Below are positions 11,440 to 23,675 of a stretch of 64,000 bases of DNA, piece by piece. The stretch covers positions 2,854,559-2,918,558 of the forward strand of contig JANAVB010044017.1 of NCBI GenBank assembly GCA_029216955.1, given 5' to 3'. The number at the start of each line of letters is the position of its first letter. Position 1 is the stretch's first letter. The position numbers were made by a program, and so were the translations under genes. Origin of the DNA: Iris pallida (taxonomy: Eukaryota; Streptophyta; Magnoliopsida; Asparagales; Iridaceae). The notes beneath the pieces are model-generated. The model worked only from the letters and a program-made list of their open reading frames with translations, did not search any database and had not been told where the DNA came from.

Positions 11440-12474
11440 TGTAGGCAACTCTAGAGGGGGGTGAATAAAGTTTGTGTCTATAATGACCAATTAAAAATAA
11501 CACTATGCTAAGTCCATAAAACAACTACTAAGAGAATATATAATCAGAGAGTAATAATGTGGAAAGTAAAAGTGTTTAGAAGAACAAACGCAAACACAGC
11601 GATATATCCTGGTTTCCTCGTTGAGGACTAGTCCAGGCCCGAGAACTCTTGCTCGGAGTTGAAATCCACTATTTGTGAAATAAGGTACACACGTGCCTTT
11701 AGTCCGAAGAGCACACCAACTTCTTACAGGCACGAGCCTTTAATCCAAAGCGCTCGAATACTTTAACTTCGCAGATGCAAAACTTGGAATTTTCCAAGTG
11801 ACTTCTTTTCAACTCTTGTACAGAACTTCTAGCTGAATCGCACTGAGCATCTTGGGGCTTAGGAAGATTTGTGGCTAGGGGATTTGGAAGAGTAAGACTT
11901 AGAACATAAAAGGCTTAGAAGATTGAAAGTTTAAGAGTGAGAGATGATTTGAAATGAGAAGAATCTAGCTCTATTTATACTAGGCAGGGGAGGCAAAGTT
12001 CGGCCAGAGTTCTGTCACAAAATATTCAAAAAAATTGAACGTTTGACAGCTCGCAGCAAGGTGGCCCTAAAAATTAGATTGCTGATTTTAAGGAGGCCGA
12101 GTTCGGTTTTAGACCGAGTTCGGCCCGAGTTCGGTCTACCTCAGACCAGAAGTCTTATATGGGTGAGGGTGGTTTGGTTTGGTTCAGGAATTGGTTTATT
12201 TGTATGGTGGAGCTTGGAGAAATATGTTTAGGGGTTGAGCAACGTACATATTTTCCTAGACTCAATAAACCGAAAATTACAGACTGAAAACAAATTACAT
12301 TTACAATGCAACAGCTTGTAGAGGACGTCTGTCTTGAACTTGATGTGTCGTATTGGATCATATCAGATATCAGGTAATGTTCTGTCTTGAACTTGATGTG
12401 TCGTATTGGATCATATCAGATATCAGTTGTTGATTATCTAAATCAGGTTGACTGTGATCCAGTTTGGGTCAATA
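11440..12474 (-). repeat. 3' LTR of copia B
   Basis: On the - strand it starts TATTGACCC (TGTTGACCC in the other LTR) and ends GTTGCCTACA. It matches the right LTR from about 11960 to 12474. A 53-base unit is present twice (from 12330), against three times in the right LTR. A CCGAGTTCGG-type motif is repeated at about 12096-12137. Confidence 0.9.
11972..11980 (-). promoter_or_regulatory. Probable TATA box of the copia B LTR
   Basis: TATAAATAG on the - strand, conserved at 19524-19532 in the other LTR. Inferred as the LTR promoter. Confidence 0.55.
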
Positions 12475-12489
12475 ATCTCCTCCATTTTG
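12475..12489 (-). other. Polypurine tract of copia B
   Basis: CAAAATGGAGGAGAT on the - strand, directly before the 3' LTR start. This is the normal place for plus-strand priming. Confidence 0.6.
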
Positions 12490-12960
12490 ATAATTGAAAA
12501 AATGATATTTGTATGTCTCAATATTCATACCTGGACACATGTTTGAAAGAGAAGATCTTTTGCAAGTATGAAGTGGCTTCCCCGCAAATGAATATTTCCG
12601 TCCTAGTACATAAAATTTATCCAAGCACAGCAGATAGATACAATGCATATACAATATCACATCTCAACACAATATCACATAAAATATCACATAGTATGTT
12701 ATTTTTCTCCCCCTTTGTCATTTAGCAAAATAGTGCATAGCTCTCCCTTAAAGGGATATAGAAATAGACAAAGTGAAAGATCAAACACACAACATAACCA
12801 TAACCAAACTTAACAGTAAAACTAGCAGTTTGATAATCCAGCATGTAAAACTTGCAATCTTTTAAACATACATAAACTACATAGTGCATGAAATGAAACT
12901 AAAGTGCAGAAACATAACTAGAGTGCATCAACAGCATCATAAAGTAGTAAACCACAACCA
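12490..12960. other. Copia B 3' untranslated part
   Basis: AT-rich sequence between the extra ORF and the polypurine tract. No coding content is seen. Confidence 0.5.
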
Positions 12961-14183
12961 TTATAGGGCAGGAGGACGGAATATACCAGCAGAATCCGAC
13001 GGATCGCTGGCAGAGCGACGAGGGTCGACAAACGTAGCATCAGGATCCAGATACCTCATGGCCCAAGGGTCATCAATCCGGTAGCCTTCGCGAGAAGGGT
13101 CCCGACCCATCGGAAAAGGCATAGTGGGATGCCTTGCCATGTTGTATTGGATGTCATGAATAGTGTTGCTAATGGCGGTCATCTGAAGGGTGGTCCGATA
13201 ATCCAGCTGAGTATAACGACCGTCTTCCAATCGAAAGCGGTCGCACATGTCTCTGATAGAATCCAAGGTGGCAGGTAGTTCAGGTTGAGGAGCATCATAA
13301 TCAGATGATGCTTCCTCAACAGGAGCAGGACGTAAAGGTGCAGGAGCAGTCCTACGAGCCTTGGGAAGGAACGGGAGCTTCTATGAACTGACAGTCTTCT
13401 AAGGGAATGGTAAAGGCAGAAAAGATCATTGGTAGGTACATAACATACACAAGTGCTCTAGGCTTCTTTCTAGCACGAATCATCCAGTCCATCATCGTGC
13501 GTGGAAAGTTGAATGGGATGGTGAAATACAGATAAAACAGTGAATCTCTAGATAGGTTACTTTATTAGAACATCCGGCTTTTGGCATGATAGAAGATAAT
13601 ATAATACGATGAAGTTCATAAAAGTGTTGGTTAGGATATTTAGCACGAAGTTTACGAGGACGAGGGTTGGGTTCACACATCATGTCTTTAAAACCTTCTA
13701 AGGTGATGTCGTCAACAAACTTGAAGTCACGAGCATCGACAAGCGTTCCCAAGTATTGGGTTCAGGAAGTTGCAAATACTCAGCCAAGTCGAAATTATCG
13801 AACTCAATGTCGATACCGGCTACCCTAGAATAAATCTTACGGTCATCATGAGTGAGATTGCAATAAAACATTTTTATGGCATTAAGATAAACTCTTGAAG
13901 AGGTAGATACTAGTTCATCAAGACAAAGGTCTTTAAAGTTAGAGTCAAATTCATCAAAGATGGTAAAATTAATAGGATGTCCTGGCTCCACACTACGTGC
14001 ACAAAAGTCAGTATACCATTCGTTAGAAGCTTCTAACGAAACAAATATGTGTGCATTGTAGGTGTCGGCATTGGGAGGAGGTGGATTAAATAAAGGGTGA
14101 GGGGGAGCTACAATAGAAGGAGGATTTGATGAAGAGGCTTCACTTCTATTTCTTTTTTCTCTAGAGAAGTGTCTAGGTGCCAT
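12961..14183 (-). pseudogene. Copia B extra ORF after pol (plant retrotransposon-associated protein)
   Basis: Begins with a clear ATG at 14183 (MAPRHFSREKRNRSEASSSN). A basic N terminus and a Pro-rich linker lead into a domain with the pattern ..AIKMFYCNLTHDDRKIYSRV.G..IEFDNFDLAEYL.LP. This resembles the putative plant transposon protein domain often found downstream of pol in SIRE-type elements; its function is unknown. A frameshift near 13740-13750 moves the frame to 13752-13492, and there are further breaks before the last open piece (13266-12961). The family is recognised by pattern only. Confidence 0.6.
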
Positions 14184-14881
14184 GGAAAAATAATGTAAAG
14201 AGGGGGAAGCTACAAGAAATATACCTCAAAGAAAAGTAATGGGGATGAAAGAGAATCCTCAAAAAGTTTCAAATCTTGAGTTTGGAGGGAAAGATCACTA
14301 AATATGAGAGATCTAGGGTTAGGGTTTTGAGAGAAGTGGATGGAGAAAGGTGGAAGATGAAGAGAGAGGTTCAAAATTCGGGTTTATATCAAGTAGGGCC
14401 GGCTACAATAAGAAGAATGAGGGTGTTGATCAAGTAGATCAGACGGCCTACAATGGCTGAAGGTTCTGGAACTGACCAGCCCGAGTTCGGCTCGAGTTCG
14501 GTCATAGACCGAATTCGACCCGAGTTCAGTATATGTGGATCCAGCACTCCAGACAGTTTAAGCCAGGAGGAAACAAGGATAATAACAGTAAGAACGGATA
14601 ATAATAGTAAGAAAGATAGTCTATAATTGAAAAAATAGTAGATTTTATTGGCAACAAAATAAGTAGAATATGCGACAGACTTGTGAATCATTATTCAGTA
14701 TATGTGAATCGTCTCAGGTTAGCTGTAGGGGTCGGCTCCCAGCTAGCGGTAGTCCGAAGACACTTGGCACCGTGTCATTTAGGCTTTTACGCCTGGTTGA
14801 CAGAAGGACTATTTCGGCTTGTACCTAAAATAATGCAACATATGCGAATTTTGATTTAACAAGTATTCGTGCAGGTAAGAT
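14184..14881. other. Copia B spacer between pol and the extra ORF
   Basis: No coding content. At about 14482-14531 there is a cluster of GAGTTCGG-type motifs like those in the LTRs of copia B and copia C. Confidence 0.5.
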
Positions 14882-17800
14882 TTATTGTATCGCATTTTCA
14901 TCCAAGATTCCTAATTCTCGACGAAGAAAGTTGAAACGCTCTTCGGCAAGTGGTTTAGTGAAAAAGTCTGCTAACTGATGATCAGTGTCAATGAATTATA
15001 GATTAATATCTCCTTGCAATTGATGATCTCTTAAAAAGTGATGTTGCATTTCTATATGCTTAGTGCGTGAGTGATATACTGAGTTCTTAGTCAAGTTAAT
15101 GGCACTAGTATTATTACAGAATATAGAAATGTGCTGAAAAGATAAATTATAGTCTGCTAGGATTTGCTTCATCCACAAAATCTGAGCACAACAACGTCAT
15201 GCAACTATGTATTCAGCTTTGGTTGTAGATAGTGCGACAGAGTTTTACTTTTTGCTAAACCAAGAGACTAAAACTTTGCCTAATAAATGACACGTGCCGC
15301 TGGTACTTTTACGGTCGACTTTGCATCCAGCAAAATCAGCATCCGAATAACCGATTAGGTCAAAGGATGTGGTTTTAGAATACCACAAGCCCACTGTAAT
15401 AGTGCCTTTAAGGTATCAAAAGATACGCTTAACTACGCTCATGTGTGATTCCTTAGGGTTGGCTTGACAACGAGCACATAGGCAAACACTAAACATTATA
15501 TCAGGACGACTAGCAGTTAGATAGAGTAAACTACCAATCAAACCTCGATACTTACGTTGGTCGACTGGTTTGCCGCTTTCATGAAGTTCTAATTTCGTTG
15601 TTGTAGCCATCGGAGTGCTGATTGGTTTGATGTTGTCAAGATCAAATTTTTTCAACATGTCCTTTGTATACTTTGATTGACTGATGAAAATCCCTTATGA
15701 GTTTTGTTTGACTTGCAATCCAATGAAGTAGTTAAGTTCCCCCATCATGCTCATCTCAAACTCATTCTGCATACACTTAGCAAATTTTTGGCATAATGCC
15801 TCATTAGTAGACCCAAAGATAATGTCATCTATATAAATTTGCACTAATAGAATTATGTCATCAATTGATTTTATAAAGAGTGTCGTGTCAATCTTCCCTT
15901 TAAAAAAATCTTTTTCAAGTAAGAAAGTACTTAGGCGTTCATACCAAACGCGAGGGACTTGTTTGAGACCATAAAGAGCTTTCTTAAGCTTGAAAACATG
16001 ATCAGAAAATTTATAGTTTTCAAAACCAAGTGCTTGTTTTACGAAAACTTTTTCTTTAATAAAACCATTGAGAAAAGCACTTTTGACATCCATTTGAAAA
16101 AGTTTGAAGTTTTGAAAATTTGTAAAGGCACAAAGCATACGATTGATTCAAGCCGTGCAACAGGAGTGTAAGTCTCATCGTAGTCGATACCTTCCACTTG
16201 GTTGTATCCTTGAGCTACGAGACGTGCTTTGTTATATGTGACTGAACCGTCTTCATTAACTTTGTTACGAAAGATCTATCGAGTACTAATGATCGAATGG
16301 TCAGCAGGTTTAGGAACAAGTTTCCAAACCTGATTTCTTTCGAATTGGTTGAGTTCTTCTTGCATTGCAGATATCCAAAATTCATCAGAAAAGACTTCTA
16401 AAACGTTTTTGGGTTCTATTTGAGATATAAAAGTAGTGCTAGCTATAGAATCTCTAACAGATGAACGGGTATTTACTCCTCTTGATATCTCATATATTAC
16501 CAAGTTTTCTGGATGTTCAGGTGTGAAGCGGAATTTCTTTGGTAAGCTGTCCAGAGAACTAGTTCCAGATGTTGTATCCTCAAGGGTAGAAGTTACTGGT
16601 TTGATATGTACGTCATCGTCGTCATCAGAAACAGCTGTTGTACTATTATTCTCATCAAAAGTAACATTAGTAGATTCTTCAACAATCATTGAGTGCTTGT
16701 TGAACACTCTGTATCCTTTACTCTTGGAAGCATATCCAAGAAAAATACCTTCGTCAGCTTTAGCATAAAACTTGCCTAAGTTGTCTTTAGTATTCAGGAT
16801 AAAGGAGCGACAACCGAACACTCTAAAATAAGAAATTGTTGGGGTTCTACCAAACCAAAGTTCTTAGGGAGTTTTCTTCGAAATAGGTCGAATCAAAACC
16901 CTATTCAAGACATGGCATAGTGTACTTACAGCTTCTGCCCAAAAATATTTCGGAAGTGAAAAACTGATTCAACATGACTCTAGCCATATCGTCAAGAGTT
17001 CTATTCTTCCGCTCCACAACACCATTTTGTTGGGGAGTTCTAAGACAAAAAAATTCATGATTAAATCCATTTAAATCACAAAACTTTTTTAATTCAGAGT
17101 TTTCGAATTCACCGCCATGATCACTTCGGATTCAAGAAATCATGAAGCCTTTTTCGTTTTGTACCTTTTTAGTAAAAATTTCGAAAACAGAGCTAGTATC
17201 ACTTTTGTTTGAAAGAAAGAAAACCCAAGTAAAATGAAAAAAGTCATCAACAATCACAAAGGCGTAGAGTTTTCCACCAAGACTGGCTACTCTATTGGGA
17301 CCAAACAAATCCATACAAAGAAGTTGCAAGGGTCTAGTAGTACTTACAGAGTTGATGGATTTAAAAGAAGATTTTGTCGCCTTATTTTTCTCACATTCGG
17401 CACATACCGTATCCTTTTTGAATGTGATATCCGGTAGTCCTCTTACTAGCTTCTTGGTTGAAAGTCTTGGTATGGTATCTATGTTTGCATGTCCAAGACG
17501 CATATGCCATAGTAACATTTCATCCTTGTGAGCGTAGAGGCATCTTCCTGCATTGTAAGTATCTTTCGAGAGAGAGAATATATATATATATGTTATCTTC
17601 CATTATCCCTTCAAAAGCGATGTCTCCAGATGATCTATCATATATAGAGCATTTATTTTCTCCAAAGTTAGTACCATATCCATTATCAGCAAGATAACTA
17701 ATGTTGAGCAAGTTATGCTTTAACTCTGTTACTAAACAGACATCTTTAATGACAGGAGAGGAAGGATTATCAATAGTACCATTACCTAAAATATAACTTT

Positions 17801-17920
17801 TTAGATTATTGCCGAAGGATACATATCTTTCCCTTTTCATTGATAGTGTTGTGAAAAGATTTGCATTTCCAGTCATATGTCGCGAGCACCCACTATCGAG
17901 AATTCATTTGCTTCTAGAAG
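14882..17920 (-). pseudogene. Copia B pol (PR-IN-RT-RNase H), broken
   Basis: Order on the - strand: protease motif ILDSGCSRHMTG at about 17875-17912, with a stop where the preceding Trp is expected; pre-integrase and HHCC zinc region (WHMRLGHAN..CAECEKNKA) at about 17360-17518; integrase core with LLCMDLFG and FVIVDDF; RT at about 15695-16250 with [24 protein letters not shown] and an intact YIDD (YIDDIIFGSTN); and RNase H ending in a DHQLADFFTKPL-type block with the stop at 14882-14884. At least five stops or frameshifts separate the pieces. It is clearly Ty1/copia and no longer codes one protein. Confidence 0.9.
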
Positions 17921-17924
17921 ATGA

Positions 17925-19512
17925 AGGAAGGTCCACCTACACCACGAGTAGATGTGACCTTTGGTACCCAAATCCTTGAGAGTCCTGAAATGTTAGTCTT
18001 CGGTACCCATGCATACATGTTTAAATCAACTAATCTTCTGATTCTACATTGTGGTGAAGTGTGTCCATATTTACCACAGTAGTGACATGTAGCATGCATA
18101 TGTGTTAGGAGTAGGATGATAGTGATGTCTATGTGTGGGTGATTGTCGTGTTGCATGAGAATGTGTACATAAAAGCATGTTTGTGTGCAGCATGTGTATG
18201 TGTGTTTTACTTATGTCGTGTACTCTTGTATTGAACAATCTTGTGTCTCGTGTATGTGCTGTGACCGTGAGACTGAGTTTGAGGTTGAATAACCTGTTTG
18301 TCCAGCCTGATCTCTAATCTTTTAGAGGCAGTATATATTTCATTATATTTGGCAGTCAAAAGACTAATTCTTATAGATGCAATATTGTATTTCTTTTTCT
18401 CTTCCGTAAGTTATTTATTGAGTATGGTAAGATCATGTGTTTGTTTCTCAATACGTGATTCAGCATCGTGTAAGTTTAATTTAAGTTTGGATAACTCCTC
18501 AGTGTTCTCTGTGAGTGGTGTGTCTCTAATATTATCAAGTAAGCATGATAGTCTATGAACCTCAGCTTTATGAGTCTTAATCTCATCCTTTGCATGTTTG
18601 TATTTACTAAGTAATTTCTTATGATCTTCAAGTAAATCACTGAAAGCATCTCCAAGTTCACCAAAAGGAAAGTCATCAAGTGGATCATTAGTTACCTTGT
18701 CGGAAGTTGCCATTAGGCAGACATTTGCAATATCTTGGGAAGTGTCATCTTCTTCTTCTGAGTCACTGGCTTCGCTTTCGTACCAGATGCTTGTGTTGGC
18801 ATACTTTCGAGATGATAGCTTCTTGTATGACTTTTCATATCGGCTCCCTTTCTTTGCTGCAGGGCAGTCTTTCTTGATGTGCCCCGTCTTCTTACAATCG
18901 TAGCAGGTAGGCTCTTCGTCGTCTTTTTGTTGTTCCTTCTTCGGTTGAATCGTAAGAACTTCTTGAAGTTGCGAACCATGAGCGCTTGATCGTCACCTTC
19001 GGAGTCATCATCGTCTGTTTCATCTGGAACAGTCTTTCGGCGATGAACTCTTAGAGCGATTTCTTTTTTCTTTAGAGTAGATTCTTCAAAGTCCTTGAGG
19101 TCGAGCTCATGCGTCATTAGTTTGCCCATCAGAGTTTCCAGAGACATGGTAGTGAGATCGTTGCCTTCGATGATTGTCGTGGCTTTGGGATTTCAGTTCT
19201 TCGTTAGTTCCCTTAGCACCTTGCGTATCTTCTCATGGTTGTAGTAGTCCTTACCGAAGGAAGATAGAGGGTTGACGATATCGAGGAATCTGGTGAACAT
19301 CTGTGTGATCGTCTCATTGGACTTCATCTTGAATGCCTCATACTCCTGTGTTAGCCGACTGATTTTTGATTCCTTGACTTGAGTGGTTCCTTCATGAGTC
19401 ACCTCCAGAAGCTTCCATACTTCGTGTGAAGTGGTACACGTAGATACTTGTTGAATTCAGTCCAGTCTATAGCACAGAAGAAAGCATTAATAGCCCTAGC
19501 ATTAATAGCCCT
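17925..19512 (-). pseudogene. Copia B gag, N-terminally truncated and broken
   Basis: The Gag body (SRLTQEYEAFKMK..ITQMFTRFLDIV) lies at about 19190-19402. Further on is an acidic stretch and a zinc knuckle, CYDCKKTGHIKKDC, at about 18860-18905, out of frame with the upstream part, so a frameshift lies near 18905-18960. Then comes a coiled-coil-like segment (MATSDKVTN.., 18713-18411) rich in Lys/Glu/Leu, and a second knuckle CHYCGKYGHTSPQC near 18065-18105. The true start is missing: Gag sequence runs directly into a shortened LTR at about 19513. A 15-base block is duplicated at this join. Confidence 0.82.
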
Positions 19513-20106
19513 AGAATCAAGCTCTATTTATACTAGGCAGGGGAGGCAGAGTACGGCCAGAGTTCTGTTCCAAAATATTCAAAAATTCGAACGTTGGACA
19601 GCTCACAGCAAGTTGGCCCAAAAAATTAGGTTGCTGATTTTAAGGAGGTCGAGTTCGGCCCGAGTTTGGTTTTAGACCGAGTTCAGCCCGAGTTCGGTCT
19701 ACCTCAGACCATTAGCCTTATATGGGAGAGGGTAATTTGGTTTGGTTCAGGAATTGGTTTGTTTGTATGATGGAGGTTGGAGAAATATATTTAGGGGTTG
19801 AGATAACACAGTGCGACTCAACGTACATATTTTTCTAGACTCAATAAATCGAAAATTACAGACTGAGAACAAATTACATTTGCAATGCAACAGCTTGTAG
19901 ATGACGTCTGTCTTGAACTTGATGTGTCGTATTAGATCATATCAGATATCAGGTGATGTTCCATCTTGAACATGATGTTTCGTATTAGATCATATCAGAT
20001 ATCAGGTGATGTTCTGTCTTGAACTTGATGTGTCGTATTGGATCATATCAGATATCAATTGTTGATTATCTAAATCAGGTTGACTGTGATCTAGTTTGGG
20101 TCAACA
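19513..20106 (-). repeat. Truncated 5' LTR of copia B
   Basis: Matches the U3-side half of the left LTR and ends GGGTCAACA on the + strand at 20106. The rest of the LTR, the PBS and the gag start are absent. The deletion begins a few bases after the TATA box. A 53-base unit starts at 19909, 19962 and 20015 (three copies). Confidence 0.88.
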
Positions 20107-22615
20107 ATCTCCAAATGTGGGGATAAGGTAGAGAATGTGAATTGTGTGCTCAAACGAAGATCATAAAGAAACCCTTTCATCGGGTTAATCGAAGCACAGA
20201 TCTTCTGGAGTTGGTACACTCCATATCTGTGACTTCAAACAGTTCTCTACAAAAGCCGGGATGAAGTATTTCATAACCTTCATCGTTGACTTCTCAAAAT
20301 ATGCATTCGTCTACTTGCTGAAGACTAAGGGGCGAAGCGTTCGAGAAGTTCAAAGAGTTCAGAAAACGGCAAACTGGACAACAACTCAAGAGATTAAGAA
20401 GTGATCGAGTCGAAGAGTATCGATCTCATGAATTCGCATCGTTCTGCAAAGAACATGGAATCATCAATGAGACTACTGCTTCGTATTCTCCTCAATCTAA
20501 CAGAGTAGTAGAAAGGAAGAATAGAACGTTGACAGAAATGATAAACTCAATGTTGTTGATTGCGGGTCTTCCAAAATGCTATTAGGGAGAAGCTGTATTG
20601 ACGACCACTTTTATTCTGAATAAAGTGTCGTATGCAACTTCTGACATCACTACTCATAAACTCTGGTTCAAAGTCAGACCTAACTTGAATATCATTCGAG
20701 TGTGAGGGTGTCTGGCATATGTAAAGCTCCCTGATCTGAAGATTCATAAGCTCGGGACAAGGACTACGAAGTTCTTAGGACATGCCGAGAAGAGTGATGC
20801 TCGAAGATTTCTTGATATTGAATCAAATCATATCATTTAATCTCACGACGAAGAATACTTTGAAGATAAATTTGCAAGGCACAAGAACATTATTCTTGCG
20901 GACATTCCGGAGAATAAGAGGATGCGCAGGAAATTGAAGTTTCCAATGAGAATGTAGTCTAAGAAGAAATTGTTGTAGAGGAGAACACACTAGAACCTGA
21001 ACTCGCTGAGCCGTCAACTAAGCGAGTGAAGAGACAGAAGAACTTCGGAGATGATTTTGTCACCTATCATGTGGAAGCAATCTGCTTACCTATGATGAGG
21101 CGATGAAGACCAGAGGCGTTGTTTTCTGGAAGGAGGCGATCGACAATGAAATTGAATCAATCACCTCCAATAACACTTGGGTGTTGGTTGATCTTCCTGA
21201 AGGAGCGAAATCCATCGGATGCAAATGGATCTTCAAGATGAAGATGAAAGCAGATTGAACCATTGATAAATTCAAAGCTAGGTTAGTAGCCAAGGGGTTC
21301 TCTCAGAAGCAGGGGATCGACTACTTCAACACGTATGCTCCAGTAGCCCGAACGACCACCATCAGAATATTAATTGCTCTCGCAATAATACATAAGTTGG
21401 TGATATATCAGATGGATGTAAAGACAGAATTTCTGAATGGCGAGCTGACCGAAGAGATTTACATGCAACAGCTAGAAGGATTTGTCGTCAAGAATCTTGA
21501 AGACAAAGTCTGCAAGTTGGTGAAATCCTTGCACGGTTTGAAACAGGCTCACAAAATGTAGCATGAAAAGTTTGACAAGGTCATAAGGTTAAATAGCTAC
21601 AGGGTCAGCAAAACGGACAAGTGTGTTTACACGAAGTTCGCTGATGGAAGAGGTATAATCGTTTGTCTGTACGTAGACGCCATGCTTATCCTAGGTACGG
21701 ATATAGGCTGTATCACGGAGACAAAGAAGTTCATCTCGACCAAGTTCAGTATAAAGGACTTGGGAGAAGCTGATGTGATCTTGGGCATCAAGATCATCAT
21801 TACGGACACTGGACTGACGTTATCACAGTCTCATTATATTGAGAAGATGATTACACGCTACAGGTATCAGGATTTTCTAGTGATTGATAAGCCTTACAGG
21901 TGTGACCTGAAACTAAAGTCAAATTCGAGGAAAAGCATTAGGCAGTTGGAGTATGCAAGCGTCATCGGGAGTTTGATGTACGCTACTACTGCCACTCGGC
22001 CTGACATAGCTTTCGCCGTGGGAATGCTGAGTCGATTCACGAGCAACCCAGACATTGAGCACTGGAAAGCTGTAAAACGGGTAATGAGATATCACAAGAA
22101 AACTCAGACATATGCACTGCACTACAGCGGAGATCCGCTAGTAGTAAAAGGCTTCAGTGATGCGAGCTGGTGCTCAGAGGTGGAGAGTGAGAGATCCACA
22201 TGTGGATTCATTTTCTCCATGGGTGGAGATGCTATATCGTGAAAGTCGAAGAAACAGACTATGTTCTCTCTTTCCTCTAATGAATCTGAGTTCTTCGTAC
22301 TTGATTCCGCATCAAAAGAAGTAGAATAGCTTCGAAAGCTCGTGTATGATCTTCCATTGGTTGGGCGTAGATACCGACGTTACCGATATACTACGACAAC
22401 CAGGCGACTACAGCAGTGGCATCGAATGACCTCTTCAACGGAAAAAAAGAACTGTACGACTAAAGCACAGAGCAGTGCACGATCTCATCAAGAGAGATGT
22501 CATTGCAGTGATTGATGTTCGAAGTCAGGATAACCTGGTGGATCCATTCACAAAGGGCCTCAAGCACCAGCTGGTCGAAGACACATCAAGTAAAATAGGT
22601 TTGAAGATATTCTGA
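20107..22615 (+). pseudogene. Copia A pol (IN-RT-RNase H), broken
   Basis: Resumes inside the integrase zinc region (CELCAQTKIIKKPFH), then the integrase core (MKYFITFIVDFSKYAF.., SPQSNRVVERKNRTL), the RT ([47 protein letters not shown]) and RNase H, ending at TGA 22613-22615. The RT catalytic motif reads YVDA instead of YVDD; the Ala codon is 21679-21681. The longest open piece is 21682-22242. Many stops and at least two frameshifts are present, so no protein of full length is made. Confidence 0.9.
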
Positions 22616-22905
22616 TATTGTGCTATTGTAATCCTACTATAAAGTTTTATGTTATTAGTTCAAAAAGAAATCTACTAGACATCTAGCTCTTAGTTCAAGG
22701 GGGGACCACTAACTGGAAAAATATCAGGAACGGTTGGTACATGTCCTCTGTGACATGGAAGGGATACGGATCAACAACCACTGTTGTTTACTATATATTT
22801 TTTGTAGAGAACAGATCATGTGGAGAGGATGGCTTAAACGCATTAATGAGTTCTGAGGCAGAGTGAATGCCTGTTGTGCTTTACGAGAAGTACGGTAGCA
22901 CAACC
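22616..22905 (+). other. Copia A 3' untranslated part
   Basis: Non-coding sequence after RNase H and before the tandem repeat array. It holds a G run near 22701-22705 (AAGGGGGGACC) but no clear signal. Confidence 0.45.
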
Positions 22906-23350
22906 CTACAAAGGAGTGTTACAACTCTATGCTACAGTGGGGTGAATCCACCATGAGGTTTCCAGGTAGGGATAATGTCTCGGCTTTGCAAGCCAAGTCA
23001 CAGCAGCATAGCACCGCATATAGGCAGGTAACCTAATGTTGTATGATTAAAGAGTTGTTGACAGCACTACAAAGGGGGACGATGTCCTCATGTTACGGTG
23101 GCATGACACCACGATGAGGTACCCAGGTAGGAATAAAGTCTCGGCTATGCAAGTCATGTCATCGCGGCGTAACACCGCAAGGAAACGCAAGGCTTCATGC
23201 TGGATAGTTTGGCACTACAGAGAGGCTTGTGACCCCATGCTACAGTAGTATGACACTACCATGAGGTTCCCGGGTAGGGGTAATGCCTCGGCTTTAAACT
23301 ATGTCATAGCGGCGTAGCACTGCAAGGAAGCGCAAGGCTTCATGCCATAT
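22906..23350 (+). repeat. Three-copy tandem repeat in the copia A 3' region
   Basis: Units start at about 22906, 23067 and 23215 (periods about 161 and 148). Each has CTACA.AG.., a CATG.TAC.GT...TGA..CCAC.ATGAGGT block, CC.GGTAGG..TAA.G.CTCGGCT and a final AGC.GCGTAGCACCGCA-type block. They are diverged, so the array is old. Confidence 0.8.
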
Positions 23351-23675
23351 CTCTTTAATAAAGAACTCACCTAGAGTGTATGAACAGAGATAGCAGGCCG
23401 TCTCTTGAGGGTAAACTTGTAGACGTCCAAAATACATACACCGAAACTAGGCTAGCACATGACATTTAATATACAGCCAGAAGCACATGTGACTACATTG
23501 TGTGAGTGAGAAAAATTGCGGCTATGGTGCATAATTCAAGGATGTCGATTCTTGTATCATACTGTTGTTTGACCCATGCGGGAAGATTCAAGCCGTCAGC
23601 GACATCTATCATAATGCATGATGGACAGTCACTGTGGGGAACACTCAAATCCATATATTGCGATATGTGGAAGAT

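Larger units (their letters stand above)
11440..20106 (-). mobile_element. Ty1/copia element B, SIRE/Maximus-like, nested in copia A
   Basis: Read on the - strand from 20106 to 11440. 5' LTR truncated (about 19513-20106), gag (about 17925-19512), pol (14882-17920), an extra ORF after pol (12961-14183), a polypurine tract and a full 3' LTR (11440-12474). The extra downstream ORF and the large Gag with a coiled-coil segment after its zinc knuckle are typical of the SIRE/Maximus lineage. Copia A coding sequence stops at 11439 and resumes at 20107, so B sits inside A. I see no matching 5-bp duplication (TAGCG on the left, ATCTC on the right), so an end may have been altered after insertion. Confidence 0.9.

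Noticed and set aside
12961..14183. The extra copia B ORF as a host gene or envelope gene
   Set aside because: It lies between pol and the 3' LTR in the usual SIRE position, has a plant retrotransposon-associated pattern, and shows no signal peptide or membrane segment.
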